Assembly: GCA_018435665.1 (NCBI GenBank)
Contig: JAHDND010000036.1
Coordinates: forward strand, 1-64,000
Reading direction: 5' to 3'
Length of the DNA stretch: 64,000 bases
From: Candidatus Thiosymbion sp.
GTDB taxonomy: Bacteria; Pseudomonadota; Gammaproteobacteria; Chromatiales; Chromatiaceae
Under the pieces are notes generated by a model. It did no database searches. It saw only the letters and a program-made list of their open reading frames with translations, and was not told where the DNA came from. Shown in pieces: positions 17,475 through 26,370 of the stretch. Both the position numbers and the translations under genes were made by a program. Each line of letters starts with the position of its first letter. The first letter of the stretch is position 1.

Positions 17475-18278
17475 ATGATACAGGCAGACCCGCCCTTGGC
17501 CCAGACACCCCCTCCCCCGCCCCAGATTTCCCCCACGTGCCTGGCCGGCAAGGTCGCCCTGGTCACCGGGGCCGCCCATCGCATCGGCGCGGAGATTGCC
17601 CGGACCCTCCATGCCGCGGGGGCGGATATCGCCCTCCACTATCGCCGCTCGGCGGCCGGCGCTCAGGCCCTGCAACGGGAGCTGGAACAAATCCGGCCGG
17701 GCTCCGTCCTGCTCCTCGAGGCCGACCTGCACCATTGCCAGGGCTTCCCCAACCTGATCGCCCGCATTCGGGCCTTCCGCGGCCGCCTCGATATCCTCAT
17801 CAACAATGCCTCCAGCTTCTACCCCACCCCCTTCGGTGAGGTGACGGAATCCCAGTGGGATGACCTCCTGGCCTCCAACCTCAAAGGGCCCTTCTTCCTT
17901 GCGCAGGCCGCCGCTCCCCTGCTGCGCGCGGCCCGGGGCAGCATCGTCAACCTGGTCGACATCCACGCCGAACGGCCTCACAAGGATCACCCCGTCTATT
18001 CCATCGCGAAGGCCGGCAATGCCATGATGGTCAAGGCCCTGGCCCGGGAACTGGGACCGGAGATCCGGGTCAATGGCATTGCGCCCGGCATCATCCTCTG
18101 GCCTGCGGGGGAGGGACCCGCCCAAGCCATCAAGGCCGAACTTCTGGGCCGGACGGCCTTGGGACGACCGGGGTCGCCGACAGACATCGCCCGAGCGGTC
18201 CTCTTTCTGGTGCGTGAGGCGGATTACATCACCGGCCAGGTGATTGCCGTCGATGGCGGGCGAACCCTCCAACAATGA
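17475..18278 (+). CDS. folM: Pteridine reductase / dihydromonapterin reductase type SDR
   Basis: 267 residues, classical short-chain dehydrogenase. The NADPH motif is TGAAHRIGAEIARTLH; the R in the glycine loop (HRIG) is typical of pteridine reductases. It is followed by LINNASSFYPTPFGEV and the catalytic YSIAK. FolM-type enzymes reduce dihydrofolate or dihydromonapterin in the cytoplasm. The first 20 residues are Pro/Gln-rich and could be excluded if translation starts later, but no later Met precedes the Rossmann strand. The C-terminus ITGQVIAVDGGRTL is complete. Confidence 0.9.
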   Translation: MIQADPPLAQTPPPPPQISPTCLAGKVALVTGAAHRIGAEIARTLHAAGADIALHYRRSAAGAQALQRELEQIRPGSVLLLEADLHHCQGFPNLIARIRAFRGRLDILINNASSFYPTPFGEVTESQWDDLLASNLKGPFFLAQAAAPLLRAARGSIVNLVDIHAERPHKDHPVYSIAKAGNAMMVKALARELGPEIRVNGIAPGIILWPAGEGPAQAIKAELLGRTALGRPGSPTDIARAVLFLVREADYITGQVIAVDGGRTLQQ

Positions 18279-18596
18279 TCCTCCGTTCCCGCCCCGCGCC
18301 TTTGATTAGACCAACTCAATAAATTTCAGCATGATAGAATCGTTCAGTGGCGAAAATTTACCGACGCTGGGAGCGAATAAACGTTAGAATTTGCTTAAAT
18401 AGCCGTCGCCCCTCTGCCTGGCTCCCCAGGTCCAGCCTCATTGCTCAGGGGGTATCGGCCCAGGAAGGTGTCAGCCACCGCCCGGCCGTTCCCAAGGCGG
18501 GTCGCTCCTCCCCATCCCCCCACATCCGCGACCGGTTATCACTATCGGACCCACCAACCCAGGCCCGCGTAACAGAACCCCGACGAGCAGGACTCC
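18279..18596. other. 318-base intergenic region before the paired membrane genes
   Basis: An AT-rich half (18300-18400) and a GC-rich half. No gene, terminator or well-spaced promoter can be supported. TAGAAT occurs near 18335 without a proper -35 box. The promoter of the two-gene unit downstream must lie here. Confidence 0.4.
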
Positions 18597-19178
18597 ATGA
18601 CGGAAGAAGACAACAAACCCGGCCGTGCGGTTGACGATGCCATCCTTCACCAGCAATACCGCCGGGCACTCAGTTCCTTCGAGGGCATCATCCTCAGCGA
18701 GATCGAACTCACCCGCACCCTCGGTAACCGGCTGAATTACGCCATCCAGGCCGGTACCTTCATCCTGGCCGCCATCTCCATCTCGCTCTCCTTGCTGCTC
18801 TTTACCCTGACCTCCCAGGTCTCGCGCATCTCGGGGGTCGTCGATGGCATGAAAGAGCACTTCATCTCCGTCAGCAACCAGATGACGGCGATTAACGGCC
18901 ACATGGATTCAATTGAAAAGCGCGTCGCGCTCCTGGAAAGCTTTGACTACCGCACCGCGGTCATGGACGTGGAGATGGGCAACATCCTGGCGGACATGAA
19001 TCAGATGCGCACCAATGTCGACGGCATCGATGCCACGCTGGCCACGGTGCGCGGCCATATTGCCAATGTCTCCTTCAACATGGATCTGATGAACAAGGAG
19101 GTGCAGATCATGAGCACGGAGATGGGCCAGATGGCCAAGCCCATGCGCAACATGAACAAGATCTTTCCCTTTCCCTAG
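18597..19178 (+). CDS. Single-pass Met-rich coiled-coil protein (first of pair)
   Basis: 193 residues, no family recognised. A cytoplasmic helix-rich N-terminus of about 48 residues is followed by one transmembrane segment (about 49-72). The remaining 120 or so residues are predicted coiled coil facing the periplasm, with 14 methionines, often in N-x-M or D-x-M spacing. The protein ends in KPMRNMNKIFPFP. The next gene encodes a protein with the same layout and a similar ending, so the two probably form a hetero-complex. AGGA precedes the ATG. Metal binding by the methionines or a structural, chemosensor-like role are both guesses. Confidence 0.75.
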   Translation: MTEEDNKPGRAVDDAILHQQYRRALSSFEGIILSEIELTRTLGNRLNYAIQAGTFILAAISISLSLLLFTLTSQVSRISGVVDGMKEHFISVSNQMTAINGHMDSIEKRVALLESFDYRTAVMDVEMGNILADMNQMRTNVDGIDATLATVRGHIANVSFNMDLMNKEVQIMSTEMGQMAKPMRNMNKIFPFP

Positions 19179-19201
19179 CCTCCGTTGGGGGGAATGCCAA
19201 C

Positions 19202-19750
19202 ATGATCAGAAAGCGTGAGGACCCTCGGCGGGCCATTGTCGAGGTCATCCAGCGACTGGGTCGGGCGACCCAGCTCCACCTCGACGAACGCCAACGTCAT
19301 TTCCGGATCACGGACATCGTGCTCATCACCGCCTCCCTGCTGATCCTGGGTGGAGCGGCGTTCGATGTCTACCATGCCCGCTTGCTCTACCAGGATTTCA
19401 ACGAAATCATCACCGACATGTACGCCATCCACGACCACCTGGTAGGGGTGGATAACGACATGGCGGATATCACCACCAACATGCAGGCCTTCGACAGTCA
19501 CATGACCCACATGGAGAACATCAACGAGCGCATGAAATCCATGGCCGCCATCATGCCCCAGATCCGGGAAAATACCCGTCTCATGGCGGGGGACATGAGC
19601 AGCGTCGATGAAAACATGCGTCTGGTCGGCGATGCCATGCTGATCCTCGATACCCGGATCCACGCCATGCTCGGCGGCGTGGGCATCATGCGCAACCATA
19701 TGAATCAATTCTCCCGGCCCATGTCCGCTTTCACCCCTTTCATGCCCTAG
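19202..19750 (+). CDS. Single-pass Met-rich coiled-coil protein (second of pair)
   Basis: 182 residues, no family recognised. A basic amphipathic N-terminus of about 35 residues is followed by a transmembrane segment (about 36-54). A periplasmic coiled-coil stretch with about 17 methionines follows, and the C-terminus is SRPMSAFTPFMP. Layout, Met density and the Pro/Phe ending parallel the upstream protein, so the pair may be an old tandem duplication now strongly diverged. A GGGGGG ribosome site lies about nine bases before ATG 19202, and 23 bases separate the genes. ubiG follows 88 bases later with its own ribosome site. Confidence 0.75.
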   Translation: MIRKREDPRRAIVEVIQRLGRATQLHLDERQRHFRITDIVLITASLLILGGAAFDVYHARLLYQDFNEIITDMYAIHDHLVGVDNDMADITTNMQAFDSHMTHMENINERMKSMAAIMPQIRENTRLMAGDMSSVDENMRLVGDAMLILDTRIHAMLGGVGIMRNHMNQFSRPMSAFTPFMP

Positions 19751-19838
19751 GCCGCATGCCCCGAGACGGGCCTTCCTCTAGAATAGCCCCATCGGCGGCA
19801 GCACCCGGACCGCCGCTCATCCCGGCGGAGGCAACCTC

Positions 19839-20558
19839 ATGAACGATGCCGATCAGAATGTGGATCAGGCCGAGATTGGCAAATTCGAGGCCATGGCCGC
19901 GCGCTGGTGGGACCCCCATAGCGAGTTCAGGCCCCTGCATGAACTCAACCCCCTTCGTCTGGATTTCATCGATCAGGCCGCGGGACTGGCGGGAAAGCGG
20001 GTGCTGGACGTGGGCTGTGGTGGCGGTATCCTCGCCGAGGGTATGGCCACCCGCGGCGCCCGGGTCACGGGCATCGACCTGGGGGAGATGCCGCTGCGGG
20101 TCGCGGAACTCCATACCCTGGAGACGGGCGTTGAGGTCCACTACCGGCGAATCTCCGCCGAGGCTCTGGCCGCGGAGGCCCCAGCCACATTCGACCTCGT
20201 GACCTGCATGGAGATGCTGGAGCATGTCCCCGACCCCGCTTCCATCATCGCCGCCTGCGCGCAACTGGTGAAACCGGGGGGGCAGATCTTCTTTTCCACC
20301 CTCAACCGCAACCCCAAGTCCTATCTGCTGGCGATCATCGGTGCCGAATACCTGCTGCGCTGGCTCCCGCGTGGAACCCATGTCTATGCCCGCTTCATTC
20401 GTCCGGCGGAGCTCGGGCGCTGGATCCGTGCCGCCGGTCTGGAGTTAAACCAGTTGATGGGCATGACCTACCACCCCCTGCTGGGTGAGTATCGCCTCGA
20501 CCCGCGGGACCTCGATGTCAACTATCTGGCCGCCTGTCGGCGCCTGCGGGACGACTGA
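19839..20558 (+). CDS. ubiG: Ubiquinone biosynthesis O-methyltransferase
   Basis: 239 residues. Carries out both O-methylations in ubiquinone synthesis. Signatures are the N-terminal [20 protein letters not shown], the SAM motif [16 protein letters not shown], and [12 protein letters not shown] with [17 protein letters not shown]. Good ribosome site GGAGG seven bases before the ATG. In many gammaproteobacteria ubiG is followed by gph (phosphoglycolate phosphatase) and yciK. Here a squalene-synthase-fold gene takes the gph place, 7 bases after the ubiG stop. Confidence 0.97.
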   Translation: MNDADQNVDQAEIGKFEAMAARWWDPHSEFRPLHELNPLRLDFIDQAAGLAGKRVLDVGCGGGILAEGMATRGARVTGIDLGEMPLRVAELHTLETGVEVHYRRISAEALAAEAPATFDLVTCMEMLEHVPDPASIIAACAQLVKPGGQIFFSTLNRNPKSYLLAIIGAEYLLRWLPRGTHVYARFIRPAELGRWIRAAGLELNQLMGMTYHPLLGEYRLDPRDLDVNYLAACRRLRDD

Positions 20559-20565
20559 GGCCCGG

Positions 20566-21480
20566 ATGGGAGCCCGCCGCCCCTCAGGCCCCAGGGCCGA
20601 ACCCCAATCCCCGAGCCAGGACCCCTGGGCGTACCCCAACCTCGCCACCCCCCTGGGCTCCTCGACCTATTACAGCATCCGCTTTTCCCCACCGGAGCGG
20701 CGCGATGACCTCGCCCGCCTGGCCGCCTGGCACCATCAGGTTCGCGCCATCCTGGAGGAGGTCCGAGACCCTGGGGTGGCCAGGCTCAAGCTGCAATGGT
20801 GGCGGGACGAGGCCCGGCGCCTGGTGGATGGCGTCCCCAACCACCCCCTGAACCGTGCCCTCCAACCCCTGATCGCCCACGCCGGACTGCCGATCGCCCC
20901 GCTGTTAGAGTTGGCCGACGCGGTCGAGGACGCGATCCTCGGGCGTGAACCGGGGGACGCCGGGGCCCTGGAGGCCGCTTGCGATGCCGATCTGGGGGGC
21001 CATTTCGAGCTCCTGGCCCGGGTCCAAGGCCTCCAGGACCCGGCCGATCTGGCCGCGGCACGCAGCCTGGGCACCTTCTGCGCCCTGGTCTACCGCATTC
21101 GCGACAGTGGCTGGCTCGCCCGCCAGGGTCGGGCACCCATCCCGCTGACCCAACTGCGGGCGGCGGGCCTGAACCCGGACCGGCTGCGCCTGGCCGAACA
21201 CCGCGCCCGCCTGCCGGAATGGCTGCCGGAACTCGCCCAGCAAGCCCGCGCCCTCCTGGTCAGGCCCCTGAACTTTGCCGGCCTGCCCGCCGGTCTGCGC
21301 CTGCGCGCCCGCATTCTCGCCAGCCTGCTGGACGAACTGGAGGCCCTGTCCTTCCAGATCGCCGATCAGCGGCTATGCCTCACCCCCCGGCGCAAACTCT
21401 GGCTGGCCTGGCGGGAAAGCCGCCGGTCGGTCAGACCTGGCGCCACCGGCCCCCTGCCCTGGGCAAAACCCGGGTCCTGA
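20566..21480 (+). CDS. Squalene/phytoene synthase-fold protein, probably non-catalytic
   Basis: 304 residues with PF00494-type features: STYYSIRFSPPERRDDLARLAAWHHQVR near the N-terminus and LKLQWWRDEARRL next. A helical core follows to LVYRIRDSGWLARQGRAPIP. True synthases have an Asp-rich motif (DDxxD type) after the first helix. Here the matching site reads HHQVRAILEE, and only one Asp remains in the second motif (RIRDSG). It resembles the NDUFAF6 complex I assembly branch more than CrtB or HpnC/HpnD. The start 20566 is 7 bases after ubiG. The frame is open further upstream inside ubiG but has no ribosome site. Confidence 0.8.
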   Translation: MGARRPSGPRAEPQSPSQDPWAYPNLATPLGSSTYYSIRFSPPERRDDLARLAAWHHQVRAILEEVRDPGVARLKLQWWRDEARRLVDGVPNHPLNRALQPLIAHAGLPIAPLLELADAVEDAILGREPGDAGALEAACDADLGGHFELLARVQGLQDPADLAAARSLGTFCALVYRIRDSGWLARQGRAPIPLTQLRAAGLNPDRLRLAEHRARLPEWLPELAQQARALLVRPLNFAGLPAGLRLRARILASLLDELEALSFQIADQRLCLTPRRKLWLAWRESRRSVRPGATGPLPWAKPGS

Positions 21481-21546
21481 CCGGCTGGTTGTCCGCCCAA
21501 CTTCTCCTTCACCACCATCCCCACATCCATCTTCCGTCCGATTGCC

Positions 21547-22278
21547 ATGGAACACTATCAAGCCGATCCCGCCCTACTGACCGAACGCGTCATCCTCGTC
21601 ACCGGCACCGCCGACAGTCTGGGAGCGGCGGTCGGCACCGCCTGTGCACGCCATGGGGCGACGGTCATTCTCTCCGACCAGGAGGAATCCCAGTTGGAGC
21701 CTCTCTACGACCGCATTGTCGCCAGTAACGTCCCGGAGCCCGCCATCCTCCCCCTGGACCTGGAGGGTGCCGACGAAGCCCACTATCAGGCCGTCGCCGC
21801 TACCCTGGCCCAGGAATTCGGCCGGCTGGATGGCATTGCCCACTGCGCCGCCTTCACCCCCTTCCTCAGCCGCATCGATGACTATGACGCCAGCGAGTGG
21901 GAGCGGGTGTTGCGCATCAACCTGACCGCGCCCTTTCTTCTCACCCAGGCCTGCCTGCCCCTGCTCCGCCACGCCGCGGACGCGTCCATCGTCTTCACCG
22001 CCGACCGGGTCGGTCGCCATGGCCTGGCCTACTGGGGCGCCTACGCGGCGGCCAAATTCGGCATCGAGGGCCTGATGCAGACCCTGGCGGAGGAGACCAA
22101 GGACCAGGGCCGGTTGCGCGTCAACAGCCTGGACCCCGGCATCATCCGGACGGGCCTGCGCGCCCGCCTCTATCCCGGGGAGAACCCCCATGAACTCCCC
22201 TCCGCCGACACCGTCACCCCGGCCTATCTCTATCTGTTGGGCCCCGACAGCCGGGGCGTGACGGGCCAGGCCTTTTAA
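21547..22278 (+). CDS. YciK-type short-chain dehydrogenase
   Basis: 243 residues, SDR fold. The nucleotide-binding loop is VILVTGTADSLGAAVG and the conserved NNAG region is degenerate (IAHCAAFTPF). The catalytic Tyr-x3-Lys lies in YWGAYAAAKFGIEGLMQTLAEE, and the C-terminus SRGVTGQAF is complete. The YciK family lies next to ubiG-gph in other gammaproteobacteria, which supports the assignment. The substrate is unknown; the CAA instead of NAG in the active-site loop may matter. It is convergent with ccoS. Confidence 0.85.
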   Translation: MEHYQADPALLTERVILVTGTADSLGAAVGTACARHGATVILSDQEESQLEPLYDRIVASNVPEPAILPLDLEGADEAHYQAVAATLAQEFGRLDGIAHCAAFTPFLSRIDDYDASEWERVLRINLTAPFLLTQACLPLLRHAADASIVFTADRVGRHGLAYWGAYAAAKFGIEGLMQTLAEETKDQGRLRVNSLDPGIIRTGLRARLYPGENPHELPSADTVTPAYLYLLGPDSRGVTGQAF

Positions 22279-22634
22279 CGGCGGGTCGTCCGGGTTCAGC
22301 AAGACCGGGGAAAGGTGCTTCTAGCCCTCCTGGCCATCAAGCCTCAGGCTTTCCCGCAACACCTTGGCTGTAGGGTCCTGGACAATTTTAGTTTTCGCGC
22401 CCCACATTTGCGGTCTTTCCGGGTCGGGTGGTGTCTGGCGGGGGACGCCGTGAATACGTCCTGTAGGCTTGACGCCAGCATCCCTGCTGGCGACACCCCC
22501 GCCAGACGCCACCCGACCCTCCCTTACAGAATGCCGAAAACTGAACTGCCGATAGATATACCCCCGTCGATCAAAAATCGTGCTGCCTTACCGTGGCCTG
22601 AGCCGTCAGGTCCTAGCTGGTTACCACCTGGCCG
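22279..22634. other. 356-base convergent intergenic region
   Basis: Lies between the ends of the YciK-type gene and ccoS. It holds the palindromic element at 22421-22519 and no gene. No T-run hairpin is seen for either gene, so the element may itself serve as a bidirectional end structure. Confidence 0.5.
22421..22519 (+). repeat. Palindromic repeat element, copy 1
   Basis: A 99-base element bounded by 24-base inverted arms (22421-22444 and 22496-22519; GGGTCGGGTGG start, 23 of 24 paired). Inside are the conserved core GTGAATACGTCCTGTAGGC and an 8-bp hairpin (CGCCAGCA / TGCTGGCG, 22473-22480 and 22485-22492). A second copy in opposite orientation lies at 25673-25772. The similarity extends a few bases past both arms (TTTCC on one side, TCCC on the other). 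No coding capacity. Confidence 0.9.
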
Positions 22635-22907
22635 TCAGTTGGCGTGATGGCTTTTGGAGGTCTTGGGCGCTTGGTCCTGGCCGGTCTCATGGGTGGGGGC
22701 CGGTTCCAGGGCAGATGCGCTGGCCGGTGGCGCCCCTTCGGCATCGGGAAAGCGCCGGGGATCGACGGCGTCCTCCTCCATGAGGATGCGCTGACCATCA
22801 CCCTCCAGGTCGTCGAACTGACCGGAACGGGCAGCCCAAAAGAGGACGATGACCGCGACGAGGCCGAGCAGGATCATGCCCGGGATCAAGCCGTAAATGA
22901 CGTCCAT
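22635..22907 (-). CDS. ccoS: cbb3 oxidase maturation protein CcoS
   Basis: 90 residues. A single N-terminal transmembrane segment (PGMILLGLVAVIVLFWAA) is followed by the CcoS signature SGQFDDLEGDGQRILMEED. CcoS is needed for cofactor insertion into the cbb3 oxidase. The C-terminal 40 residues, rich in Pro, Ala and Lys, are longer than the usual 50-65 residue protein and have no known role. It starts 30 bases after ccoI and is the last gene of the ccoGHIS unit. Confidence 0.93.
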   Translation of the reverse strand: MDVIYGLIPGMILLGLVAVIVLFWAARSGQFDDLEGDGQRILMEEDAVDPRRFPDAEGAPPASASALEPAPTHETGQDQAPKTSKSHHAN

Positions 22908-22937
22908 GGTTCAGATGCAACCCTCGTGCAGTGGCGA

Positions 22938-25562
22938 TTAGCGCTGGGGTGATTTGAAAAGCTGTCGAATGCGGGCGGAATTGCCGATGACGGCCAGGGA
23001 ACTGAGGGGCATGGATACGGCGGCCACGAGGGGGGTCACCAGGGCGGCCATGGCCAGGGGCACCATGATGAGATTGTAGACAACGGAGATGCCGATATTC
23101 TGGCGAATCGTTCGCAGGGTGCGGCGGGACAGGGCGGCGGCCTGGGGTACCCTGGCCAGTTCGGCCTTCATCAGCACGATGTCGGCGCTGGCGATGGAAA
23201 CATCGGTACCACTGCCCATGGCAATGCCCACGTCCGCCCGGACCAGGGCCGGCGCATCGTTGACCCCGTCACCCACCATGGCCACGCGCTGGCCCTGTGC
23301 CTGGAGGTCGGCGATGACGCGATCCTTGTCCTCGGGGAGGACCTCGGCGATGACCTCCACCCCGCCCAGGGCCTGGGCGATTTCCTCCGCCACCGCCTGG
23401 CGATCGCCCGTCAAGAGCGTCACCCGGATGCCCTGGGCCTTGAGGCCGGCGACCACCGCGGCGGCATCGGGCCTTAACCGATCCTGAATGGCCAGGACCA
23501 GGACCAGCCGCCCCGCGCAGGCCACCAGGATCGGCGTGGCGCCCCCGGTGCTGAAGGCGTTGGCCGCCGCGACCAGGCTGGGCAGTTCGACCGCGATACC
23601 CTGGCTCCGCAGCCATTCGGCGGTACCGGCGACGATCGTCCGCCCCGCCACCTGGCCCCGGATGCCCTGACCCGGCTGGGTCCGTACCTCCGCTACCTCG
23701 AGCTGGCGATAATCGATATCCCGTTCCTGGCAGAGATTGAGCACCGCCTTGGCGATCGGATGCTCGGAAAACCGTTCCAGGGCCGCCAGACTGGCCAAAT
23801 AGCCACTCATCTCTCCGGACAAGACGCCGGGGTGGGAAGTCAGGGCTTCTTCCGCTCTGGCCGGCATCCCTTCTGGCGTCCCTTCCGGATCCTGACGGCC
23901 AGGGATGTCGAGCCCCGCCGCGCCTCCCCTTCTTGTGGCGCTGGTATCACCCCCGGGCCACAGGCCGTCTCCGCTGGCGATGGCCGTCACCGCCGGCCGG
24001 CCCTCCGTAAGGGTCCCGGTCTTGTCGAAGACGACGTGATTGATGCTCGACAGACTCTCCAGCACCGCCCCCGTCTTGACCAGGATGCCATGACGGGCGC
24101 CGAGTCCCGAGGCAACGGCGATCGCCATGGGAGTGGCCATGCCGAAGGCACAGGGACAGGTGATGATGAGCACGGCGGTGGCCGCCATCAGGGCCACTTC
24201 CAGGTCCGTGCCCACCCAGAAGAGGAAGGTCGCCAGCCCCAGGCTGAGGGTGGCGGCGACAAACCAGGGGACGATCCGGTCGGCGGTGCACTGGATGGGG
24301 GCCTTGCTGGCCTGGGCCTGCTCCACCAGCGCGATGATGCGACCTAGTGCCGTGTCACGCAGCAGCCCCTCGACCTGGACCCGCAGAACGCCGGGGCCAT
24401 TGATGGTACCAGCCGCCACCCGTTCCCCCTGGGCCTTGAGCACGGGCCGGGACTCGCCGGTAAGCATGGACTCGTCCACCTGGCTTTCCCCCTCGAGGAT
24501 GAGGCCATCCACCGGCACCTTCTCGCCGGGCCGCACCAGGACCGTCTCCCCGGCCTTGACGGCGCGCATCGGCAGGACCACCTCCTCGCCCTGTCGCAAG
24601 ACGGTCGCGACCTTGGGCTGCAAGTCGAGGAGACGCTGGGTGGAGGCCACCGCCTGACGCTTGGAGATGGATTCCAGGAAGCGCCCGACCAGGATCACGA
24701 AAAGGAAATTGACCACCGTGTCCCAGTAGACGTCACTGACCTGGGTACCCGTGACGGTCACATGGAGCGAGTACAGATAAGTGATGGTGACGCCGATGGC
24801 GATGGGCAGATCCATGGTCAGGCTGCGGGCTCGCACTCCCCTGACCGCGCCCTGGTAAAAGGGCCAACCCGAATAAACCAGCACCGGCGTGGCGATGGCA
24901 AAGCCAATCCAGTGGAACAGGCCGCGGAACTCCCCCTCATCCGCCCCCGCATAGAGGGCGATGGAGATCCACATCAGGTTCATCATGCCGAAGGCGGCCA
25001 CGGCCATGCGATAGAGCAGGCGGCGATTGGCCCGCTGCAGGGAGCCCTCCGCCACCTCGGGATCGAAGGGCATGGCGGCATAGCCGACCTCGCCCAGGCG
25101 CTTGAGGACCTGGGACAACTTGAGCCGACGATTGTCCCAGCGCAGCCGCAGGCGCCTACCGGTAAGATTGACTCGGGCCTCGGCCACGCCAGGGAGGGAT
25201 TTCAGGCTATTCTCGATCAGCCAGACACAGGCCGCGCAGTGGATGCCCTCCACCAGCAGGTTGATCTCCCGGACCTCGCCCAGGGAGTCCACGAACTCTT
25301 CCTGTACCTCGTCGATATCGTAAAGGGCCAGGTCCTTGGGTGGCTCCGGGGGTGGGGCGAGGAGTTCCCCCTCCGGCGTGCGTTGATAAAAACCCTCCAA
25401 GCCCGCCGCATGGATCGCCTCGCACACCGCCTTGCATCCGGTGCAACAAAACACCTGCGGATTGCCACGAATCGGGGCCTGCACCTCGGCCGCAGGTGAA
25501 ACCTCCAGGCCGCAATGGAAACACCGCGGGGGGACGGGCGTCGACGGGGTGATGGGGGCCAT
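22938..25562 (-). CDS. ccoI: Copper P1B-type ATPase CcoI
   Basis: 874 residues. Pumps Cu(I) across the inner membrane for CcoN assembly. In order: a Cys-rich N-terminus (CFHCGLEV and CCTGCK), a heavy-metal domain with HCAACVW near residue 107, the TGES actuator, the CPCAFG metal site near 468, DKTGT phosphorylation near 511, and GDGVND near 763. A Gly/Pro-rich insert of about 55 residues (about 533-587) breaks the nucleotide domain after [16 protein letters not shown] 25562 is chosen over a TTG at 25580. The ccoI-ccoS pair is bracketed by the two palindromic elements. Confidence 0.95.
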   Translation of the reverse strand: MAPITPSTPVPPRCFHCGLEVSPAAEVQAPIRGNPQVFCCTGCKAVCEAIHAAGLEGFYQRTPEGELLAPPPEPPKDLALYDIDEVQEEFVDSLGEVREINLLVEGIHCAACVWLIENSLKSLPGVAEARVNLTGRRLRLRWDNRRLKLSQVLKRLGEVGYAAMPFDPEVAEGSLQRANRRLLYRMAVAAFGMMNLMWISIALYAGADEGEFRGLFHWIGFAIATPVLVYSGWPFYQGAVRGVRARSLTMDLPIAIGVTITYLYSLHVTVTGTQVSDVYWDTVVNFLFVILVGRFLESISKRQAVASTQRLLDLQPKVATVLRQGEEVVLPMRAVKAGETVLVRPGEKVPVDGLILEGESQVDESMLTGESRPVLKAQGERVAAGTINGPGVLRVQVEGLLRDTALGRIIALVEQAQASKAPIQCTADRIVPWFVAATLSLGLATFLFWVGTDLEVALMAATAVLIITCPCAFGMATPMAIAVASGLGARHGILVKTGAVLESLSSINHVVFDKTGTLTEGRPAVTAIASGDGLWPGGDTSATRRGGAAGLDIPGRQDPEGTPEGMPARAEEALTSHPGVLSGEMSGYLASLAALERFSEHPIAKAVLNLCQERDIDYRQLEVAEVRTQPGQGIRGQVAGRTIVAGTAEWLRSQGIAVELPSLVAAANAFSTGGATPILVACAGRLVLVLAIQDRLRPDAAAVVAGLKAQGIRVTLLTGDRQAVAEEIAQALGGVEVIAEVLPEDKDRVIADLQAQGQRVAMVGDGVNDAPALVRADVGIAMGSGTDVSIASADIVLMKAELARVPQAAALSRRTLRTIRQNIGISVVYNLIMVPLAMAALVTPLVAAVSMPLSSLAVIGNSARIRQLFKSPQR

Positions 25563-25672
25563 CAGGTCAGGCACCGCCAACTAGCCCCCAGCATTGGCGG
25601 CTGAAGTCTGACTGTGGCACCAGCCAGTAACCAGTTATACACATCGCATTTCATTTTTCATCATCCCTGGGA

Positions 25673-25772
25673 GGGTCGGGTGGCGCCTGGCGGGGGTGTC
25701 GACCGCTGGGAGGCGGTCGTCAAGCCTACAGGGACGTATTCACGACGTCCCCCGCCAGACGCCACCCGACCC
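25673..25772 (-). repeat. Palindromic repeat element, copy 2 (inverted)
   Basis: A 100-base element with 24-base inverted arms (25673-25696 and 25749-25772). On the minus strand the inside matches copy 1: GTGAATACGTCCCTGTAGGC, then a hairpin. The hairpin bases differ (GACCGC / GCGGTC instead of CGCCAGCA / TGCTGGCG), but pairing is kept. It lies in the 265-base gap between ccoH and ccoI. Confidence 0.9.
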
Positions 25773-25827
25773 GGAAAAGCCCAAAAATCGCTGCGAAATG
25801 ACTATGCAACCTGGCAGGGGAGAAAGC

Positions 25828-26370
25828 TCAATTCACGGCCGATAGCGCCGTCCTGGCGGCTGGGGCCGGCACCTGGATGCGACGGCCATGGGTGAATTCC
25901 TCACCGCCATGACGGACGGCTATCAGGGTATCCCAGGCACCCATCAAGGGAAAGCTGACATCCACCCGGAAGCGGCCGGGTCCCTCCTCGATCATGGGCA
26001 GATCGAAATCCCGCTGGGAGTCGGAGGGACGGTAGGCATAGAAGTGGGCCTCCTCGACCGCCGCCGGCCGTCCGGCCTTGTCGACGAGGACGAAACGGAG
26101 GACCTTGGGCGCACCGACCACCAGATCTTGCGGGATATCGGCCTGCATCACCCAGCCCGGGTCACGCGCCTGCTTGCTGGCCCAGGTCTTTTCGTGATTC
26201 TGGCCGCGGTCGTAGAAGGTTTCGATCACCAAGCCGGGATTGGTGGAGATCCCGAGAATGACCAGGGTGAGATTAACGATGAGGACGACCGATACCAGGG
26301 CGATCCATCCGATCACCCAAGGACTCTTCCAGGCAGGGGTAGGTTGGGACTGCGCACGGGAGGCTGTCAT
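25828..26370 (-). CDS. ccoH: FixH/CcoH cbb3 oxidase assembly protein
   Basis: 180 residues, PF05751. One transmembrane helix (about 19-41), a periplasmic domain with the family pattern VIETFYDRGQNHEKTWASKQ, and a beta-rich remainder ending in GGEEFTHGRRIQV. CcoH is needed for stable assembly of the oxidase and works beside CcoI. The spacing to ccoG (362 bases) and to ccoI (265 bases) is unusually wide for this operon. The second gap holds repeat copy 2. Confidence 0.92.
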   Translation of the reverse strand: MTASRAQSQPTPAWKSPWVIGWIALVSVVLIVNLTLVILGISTNPGLVIETFYDRGQNHEKTWASKQARDPGWVMQADIPQDLVVGAPKVLRFVLVDKAGRPAAVEEAHFYAYRPSDSQRDFDLPMIEEGPGRFRVDVSFPLMGAWDTLIAVRHGGEEFTHGRRIQVPAPAARTALSAVN

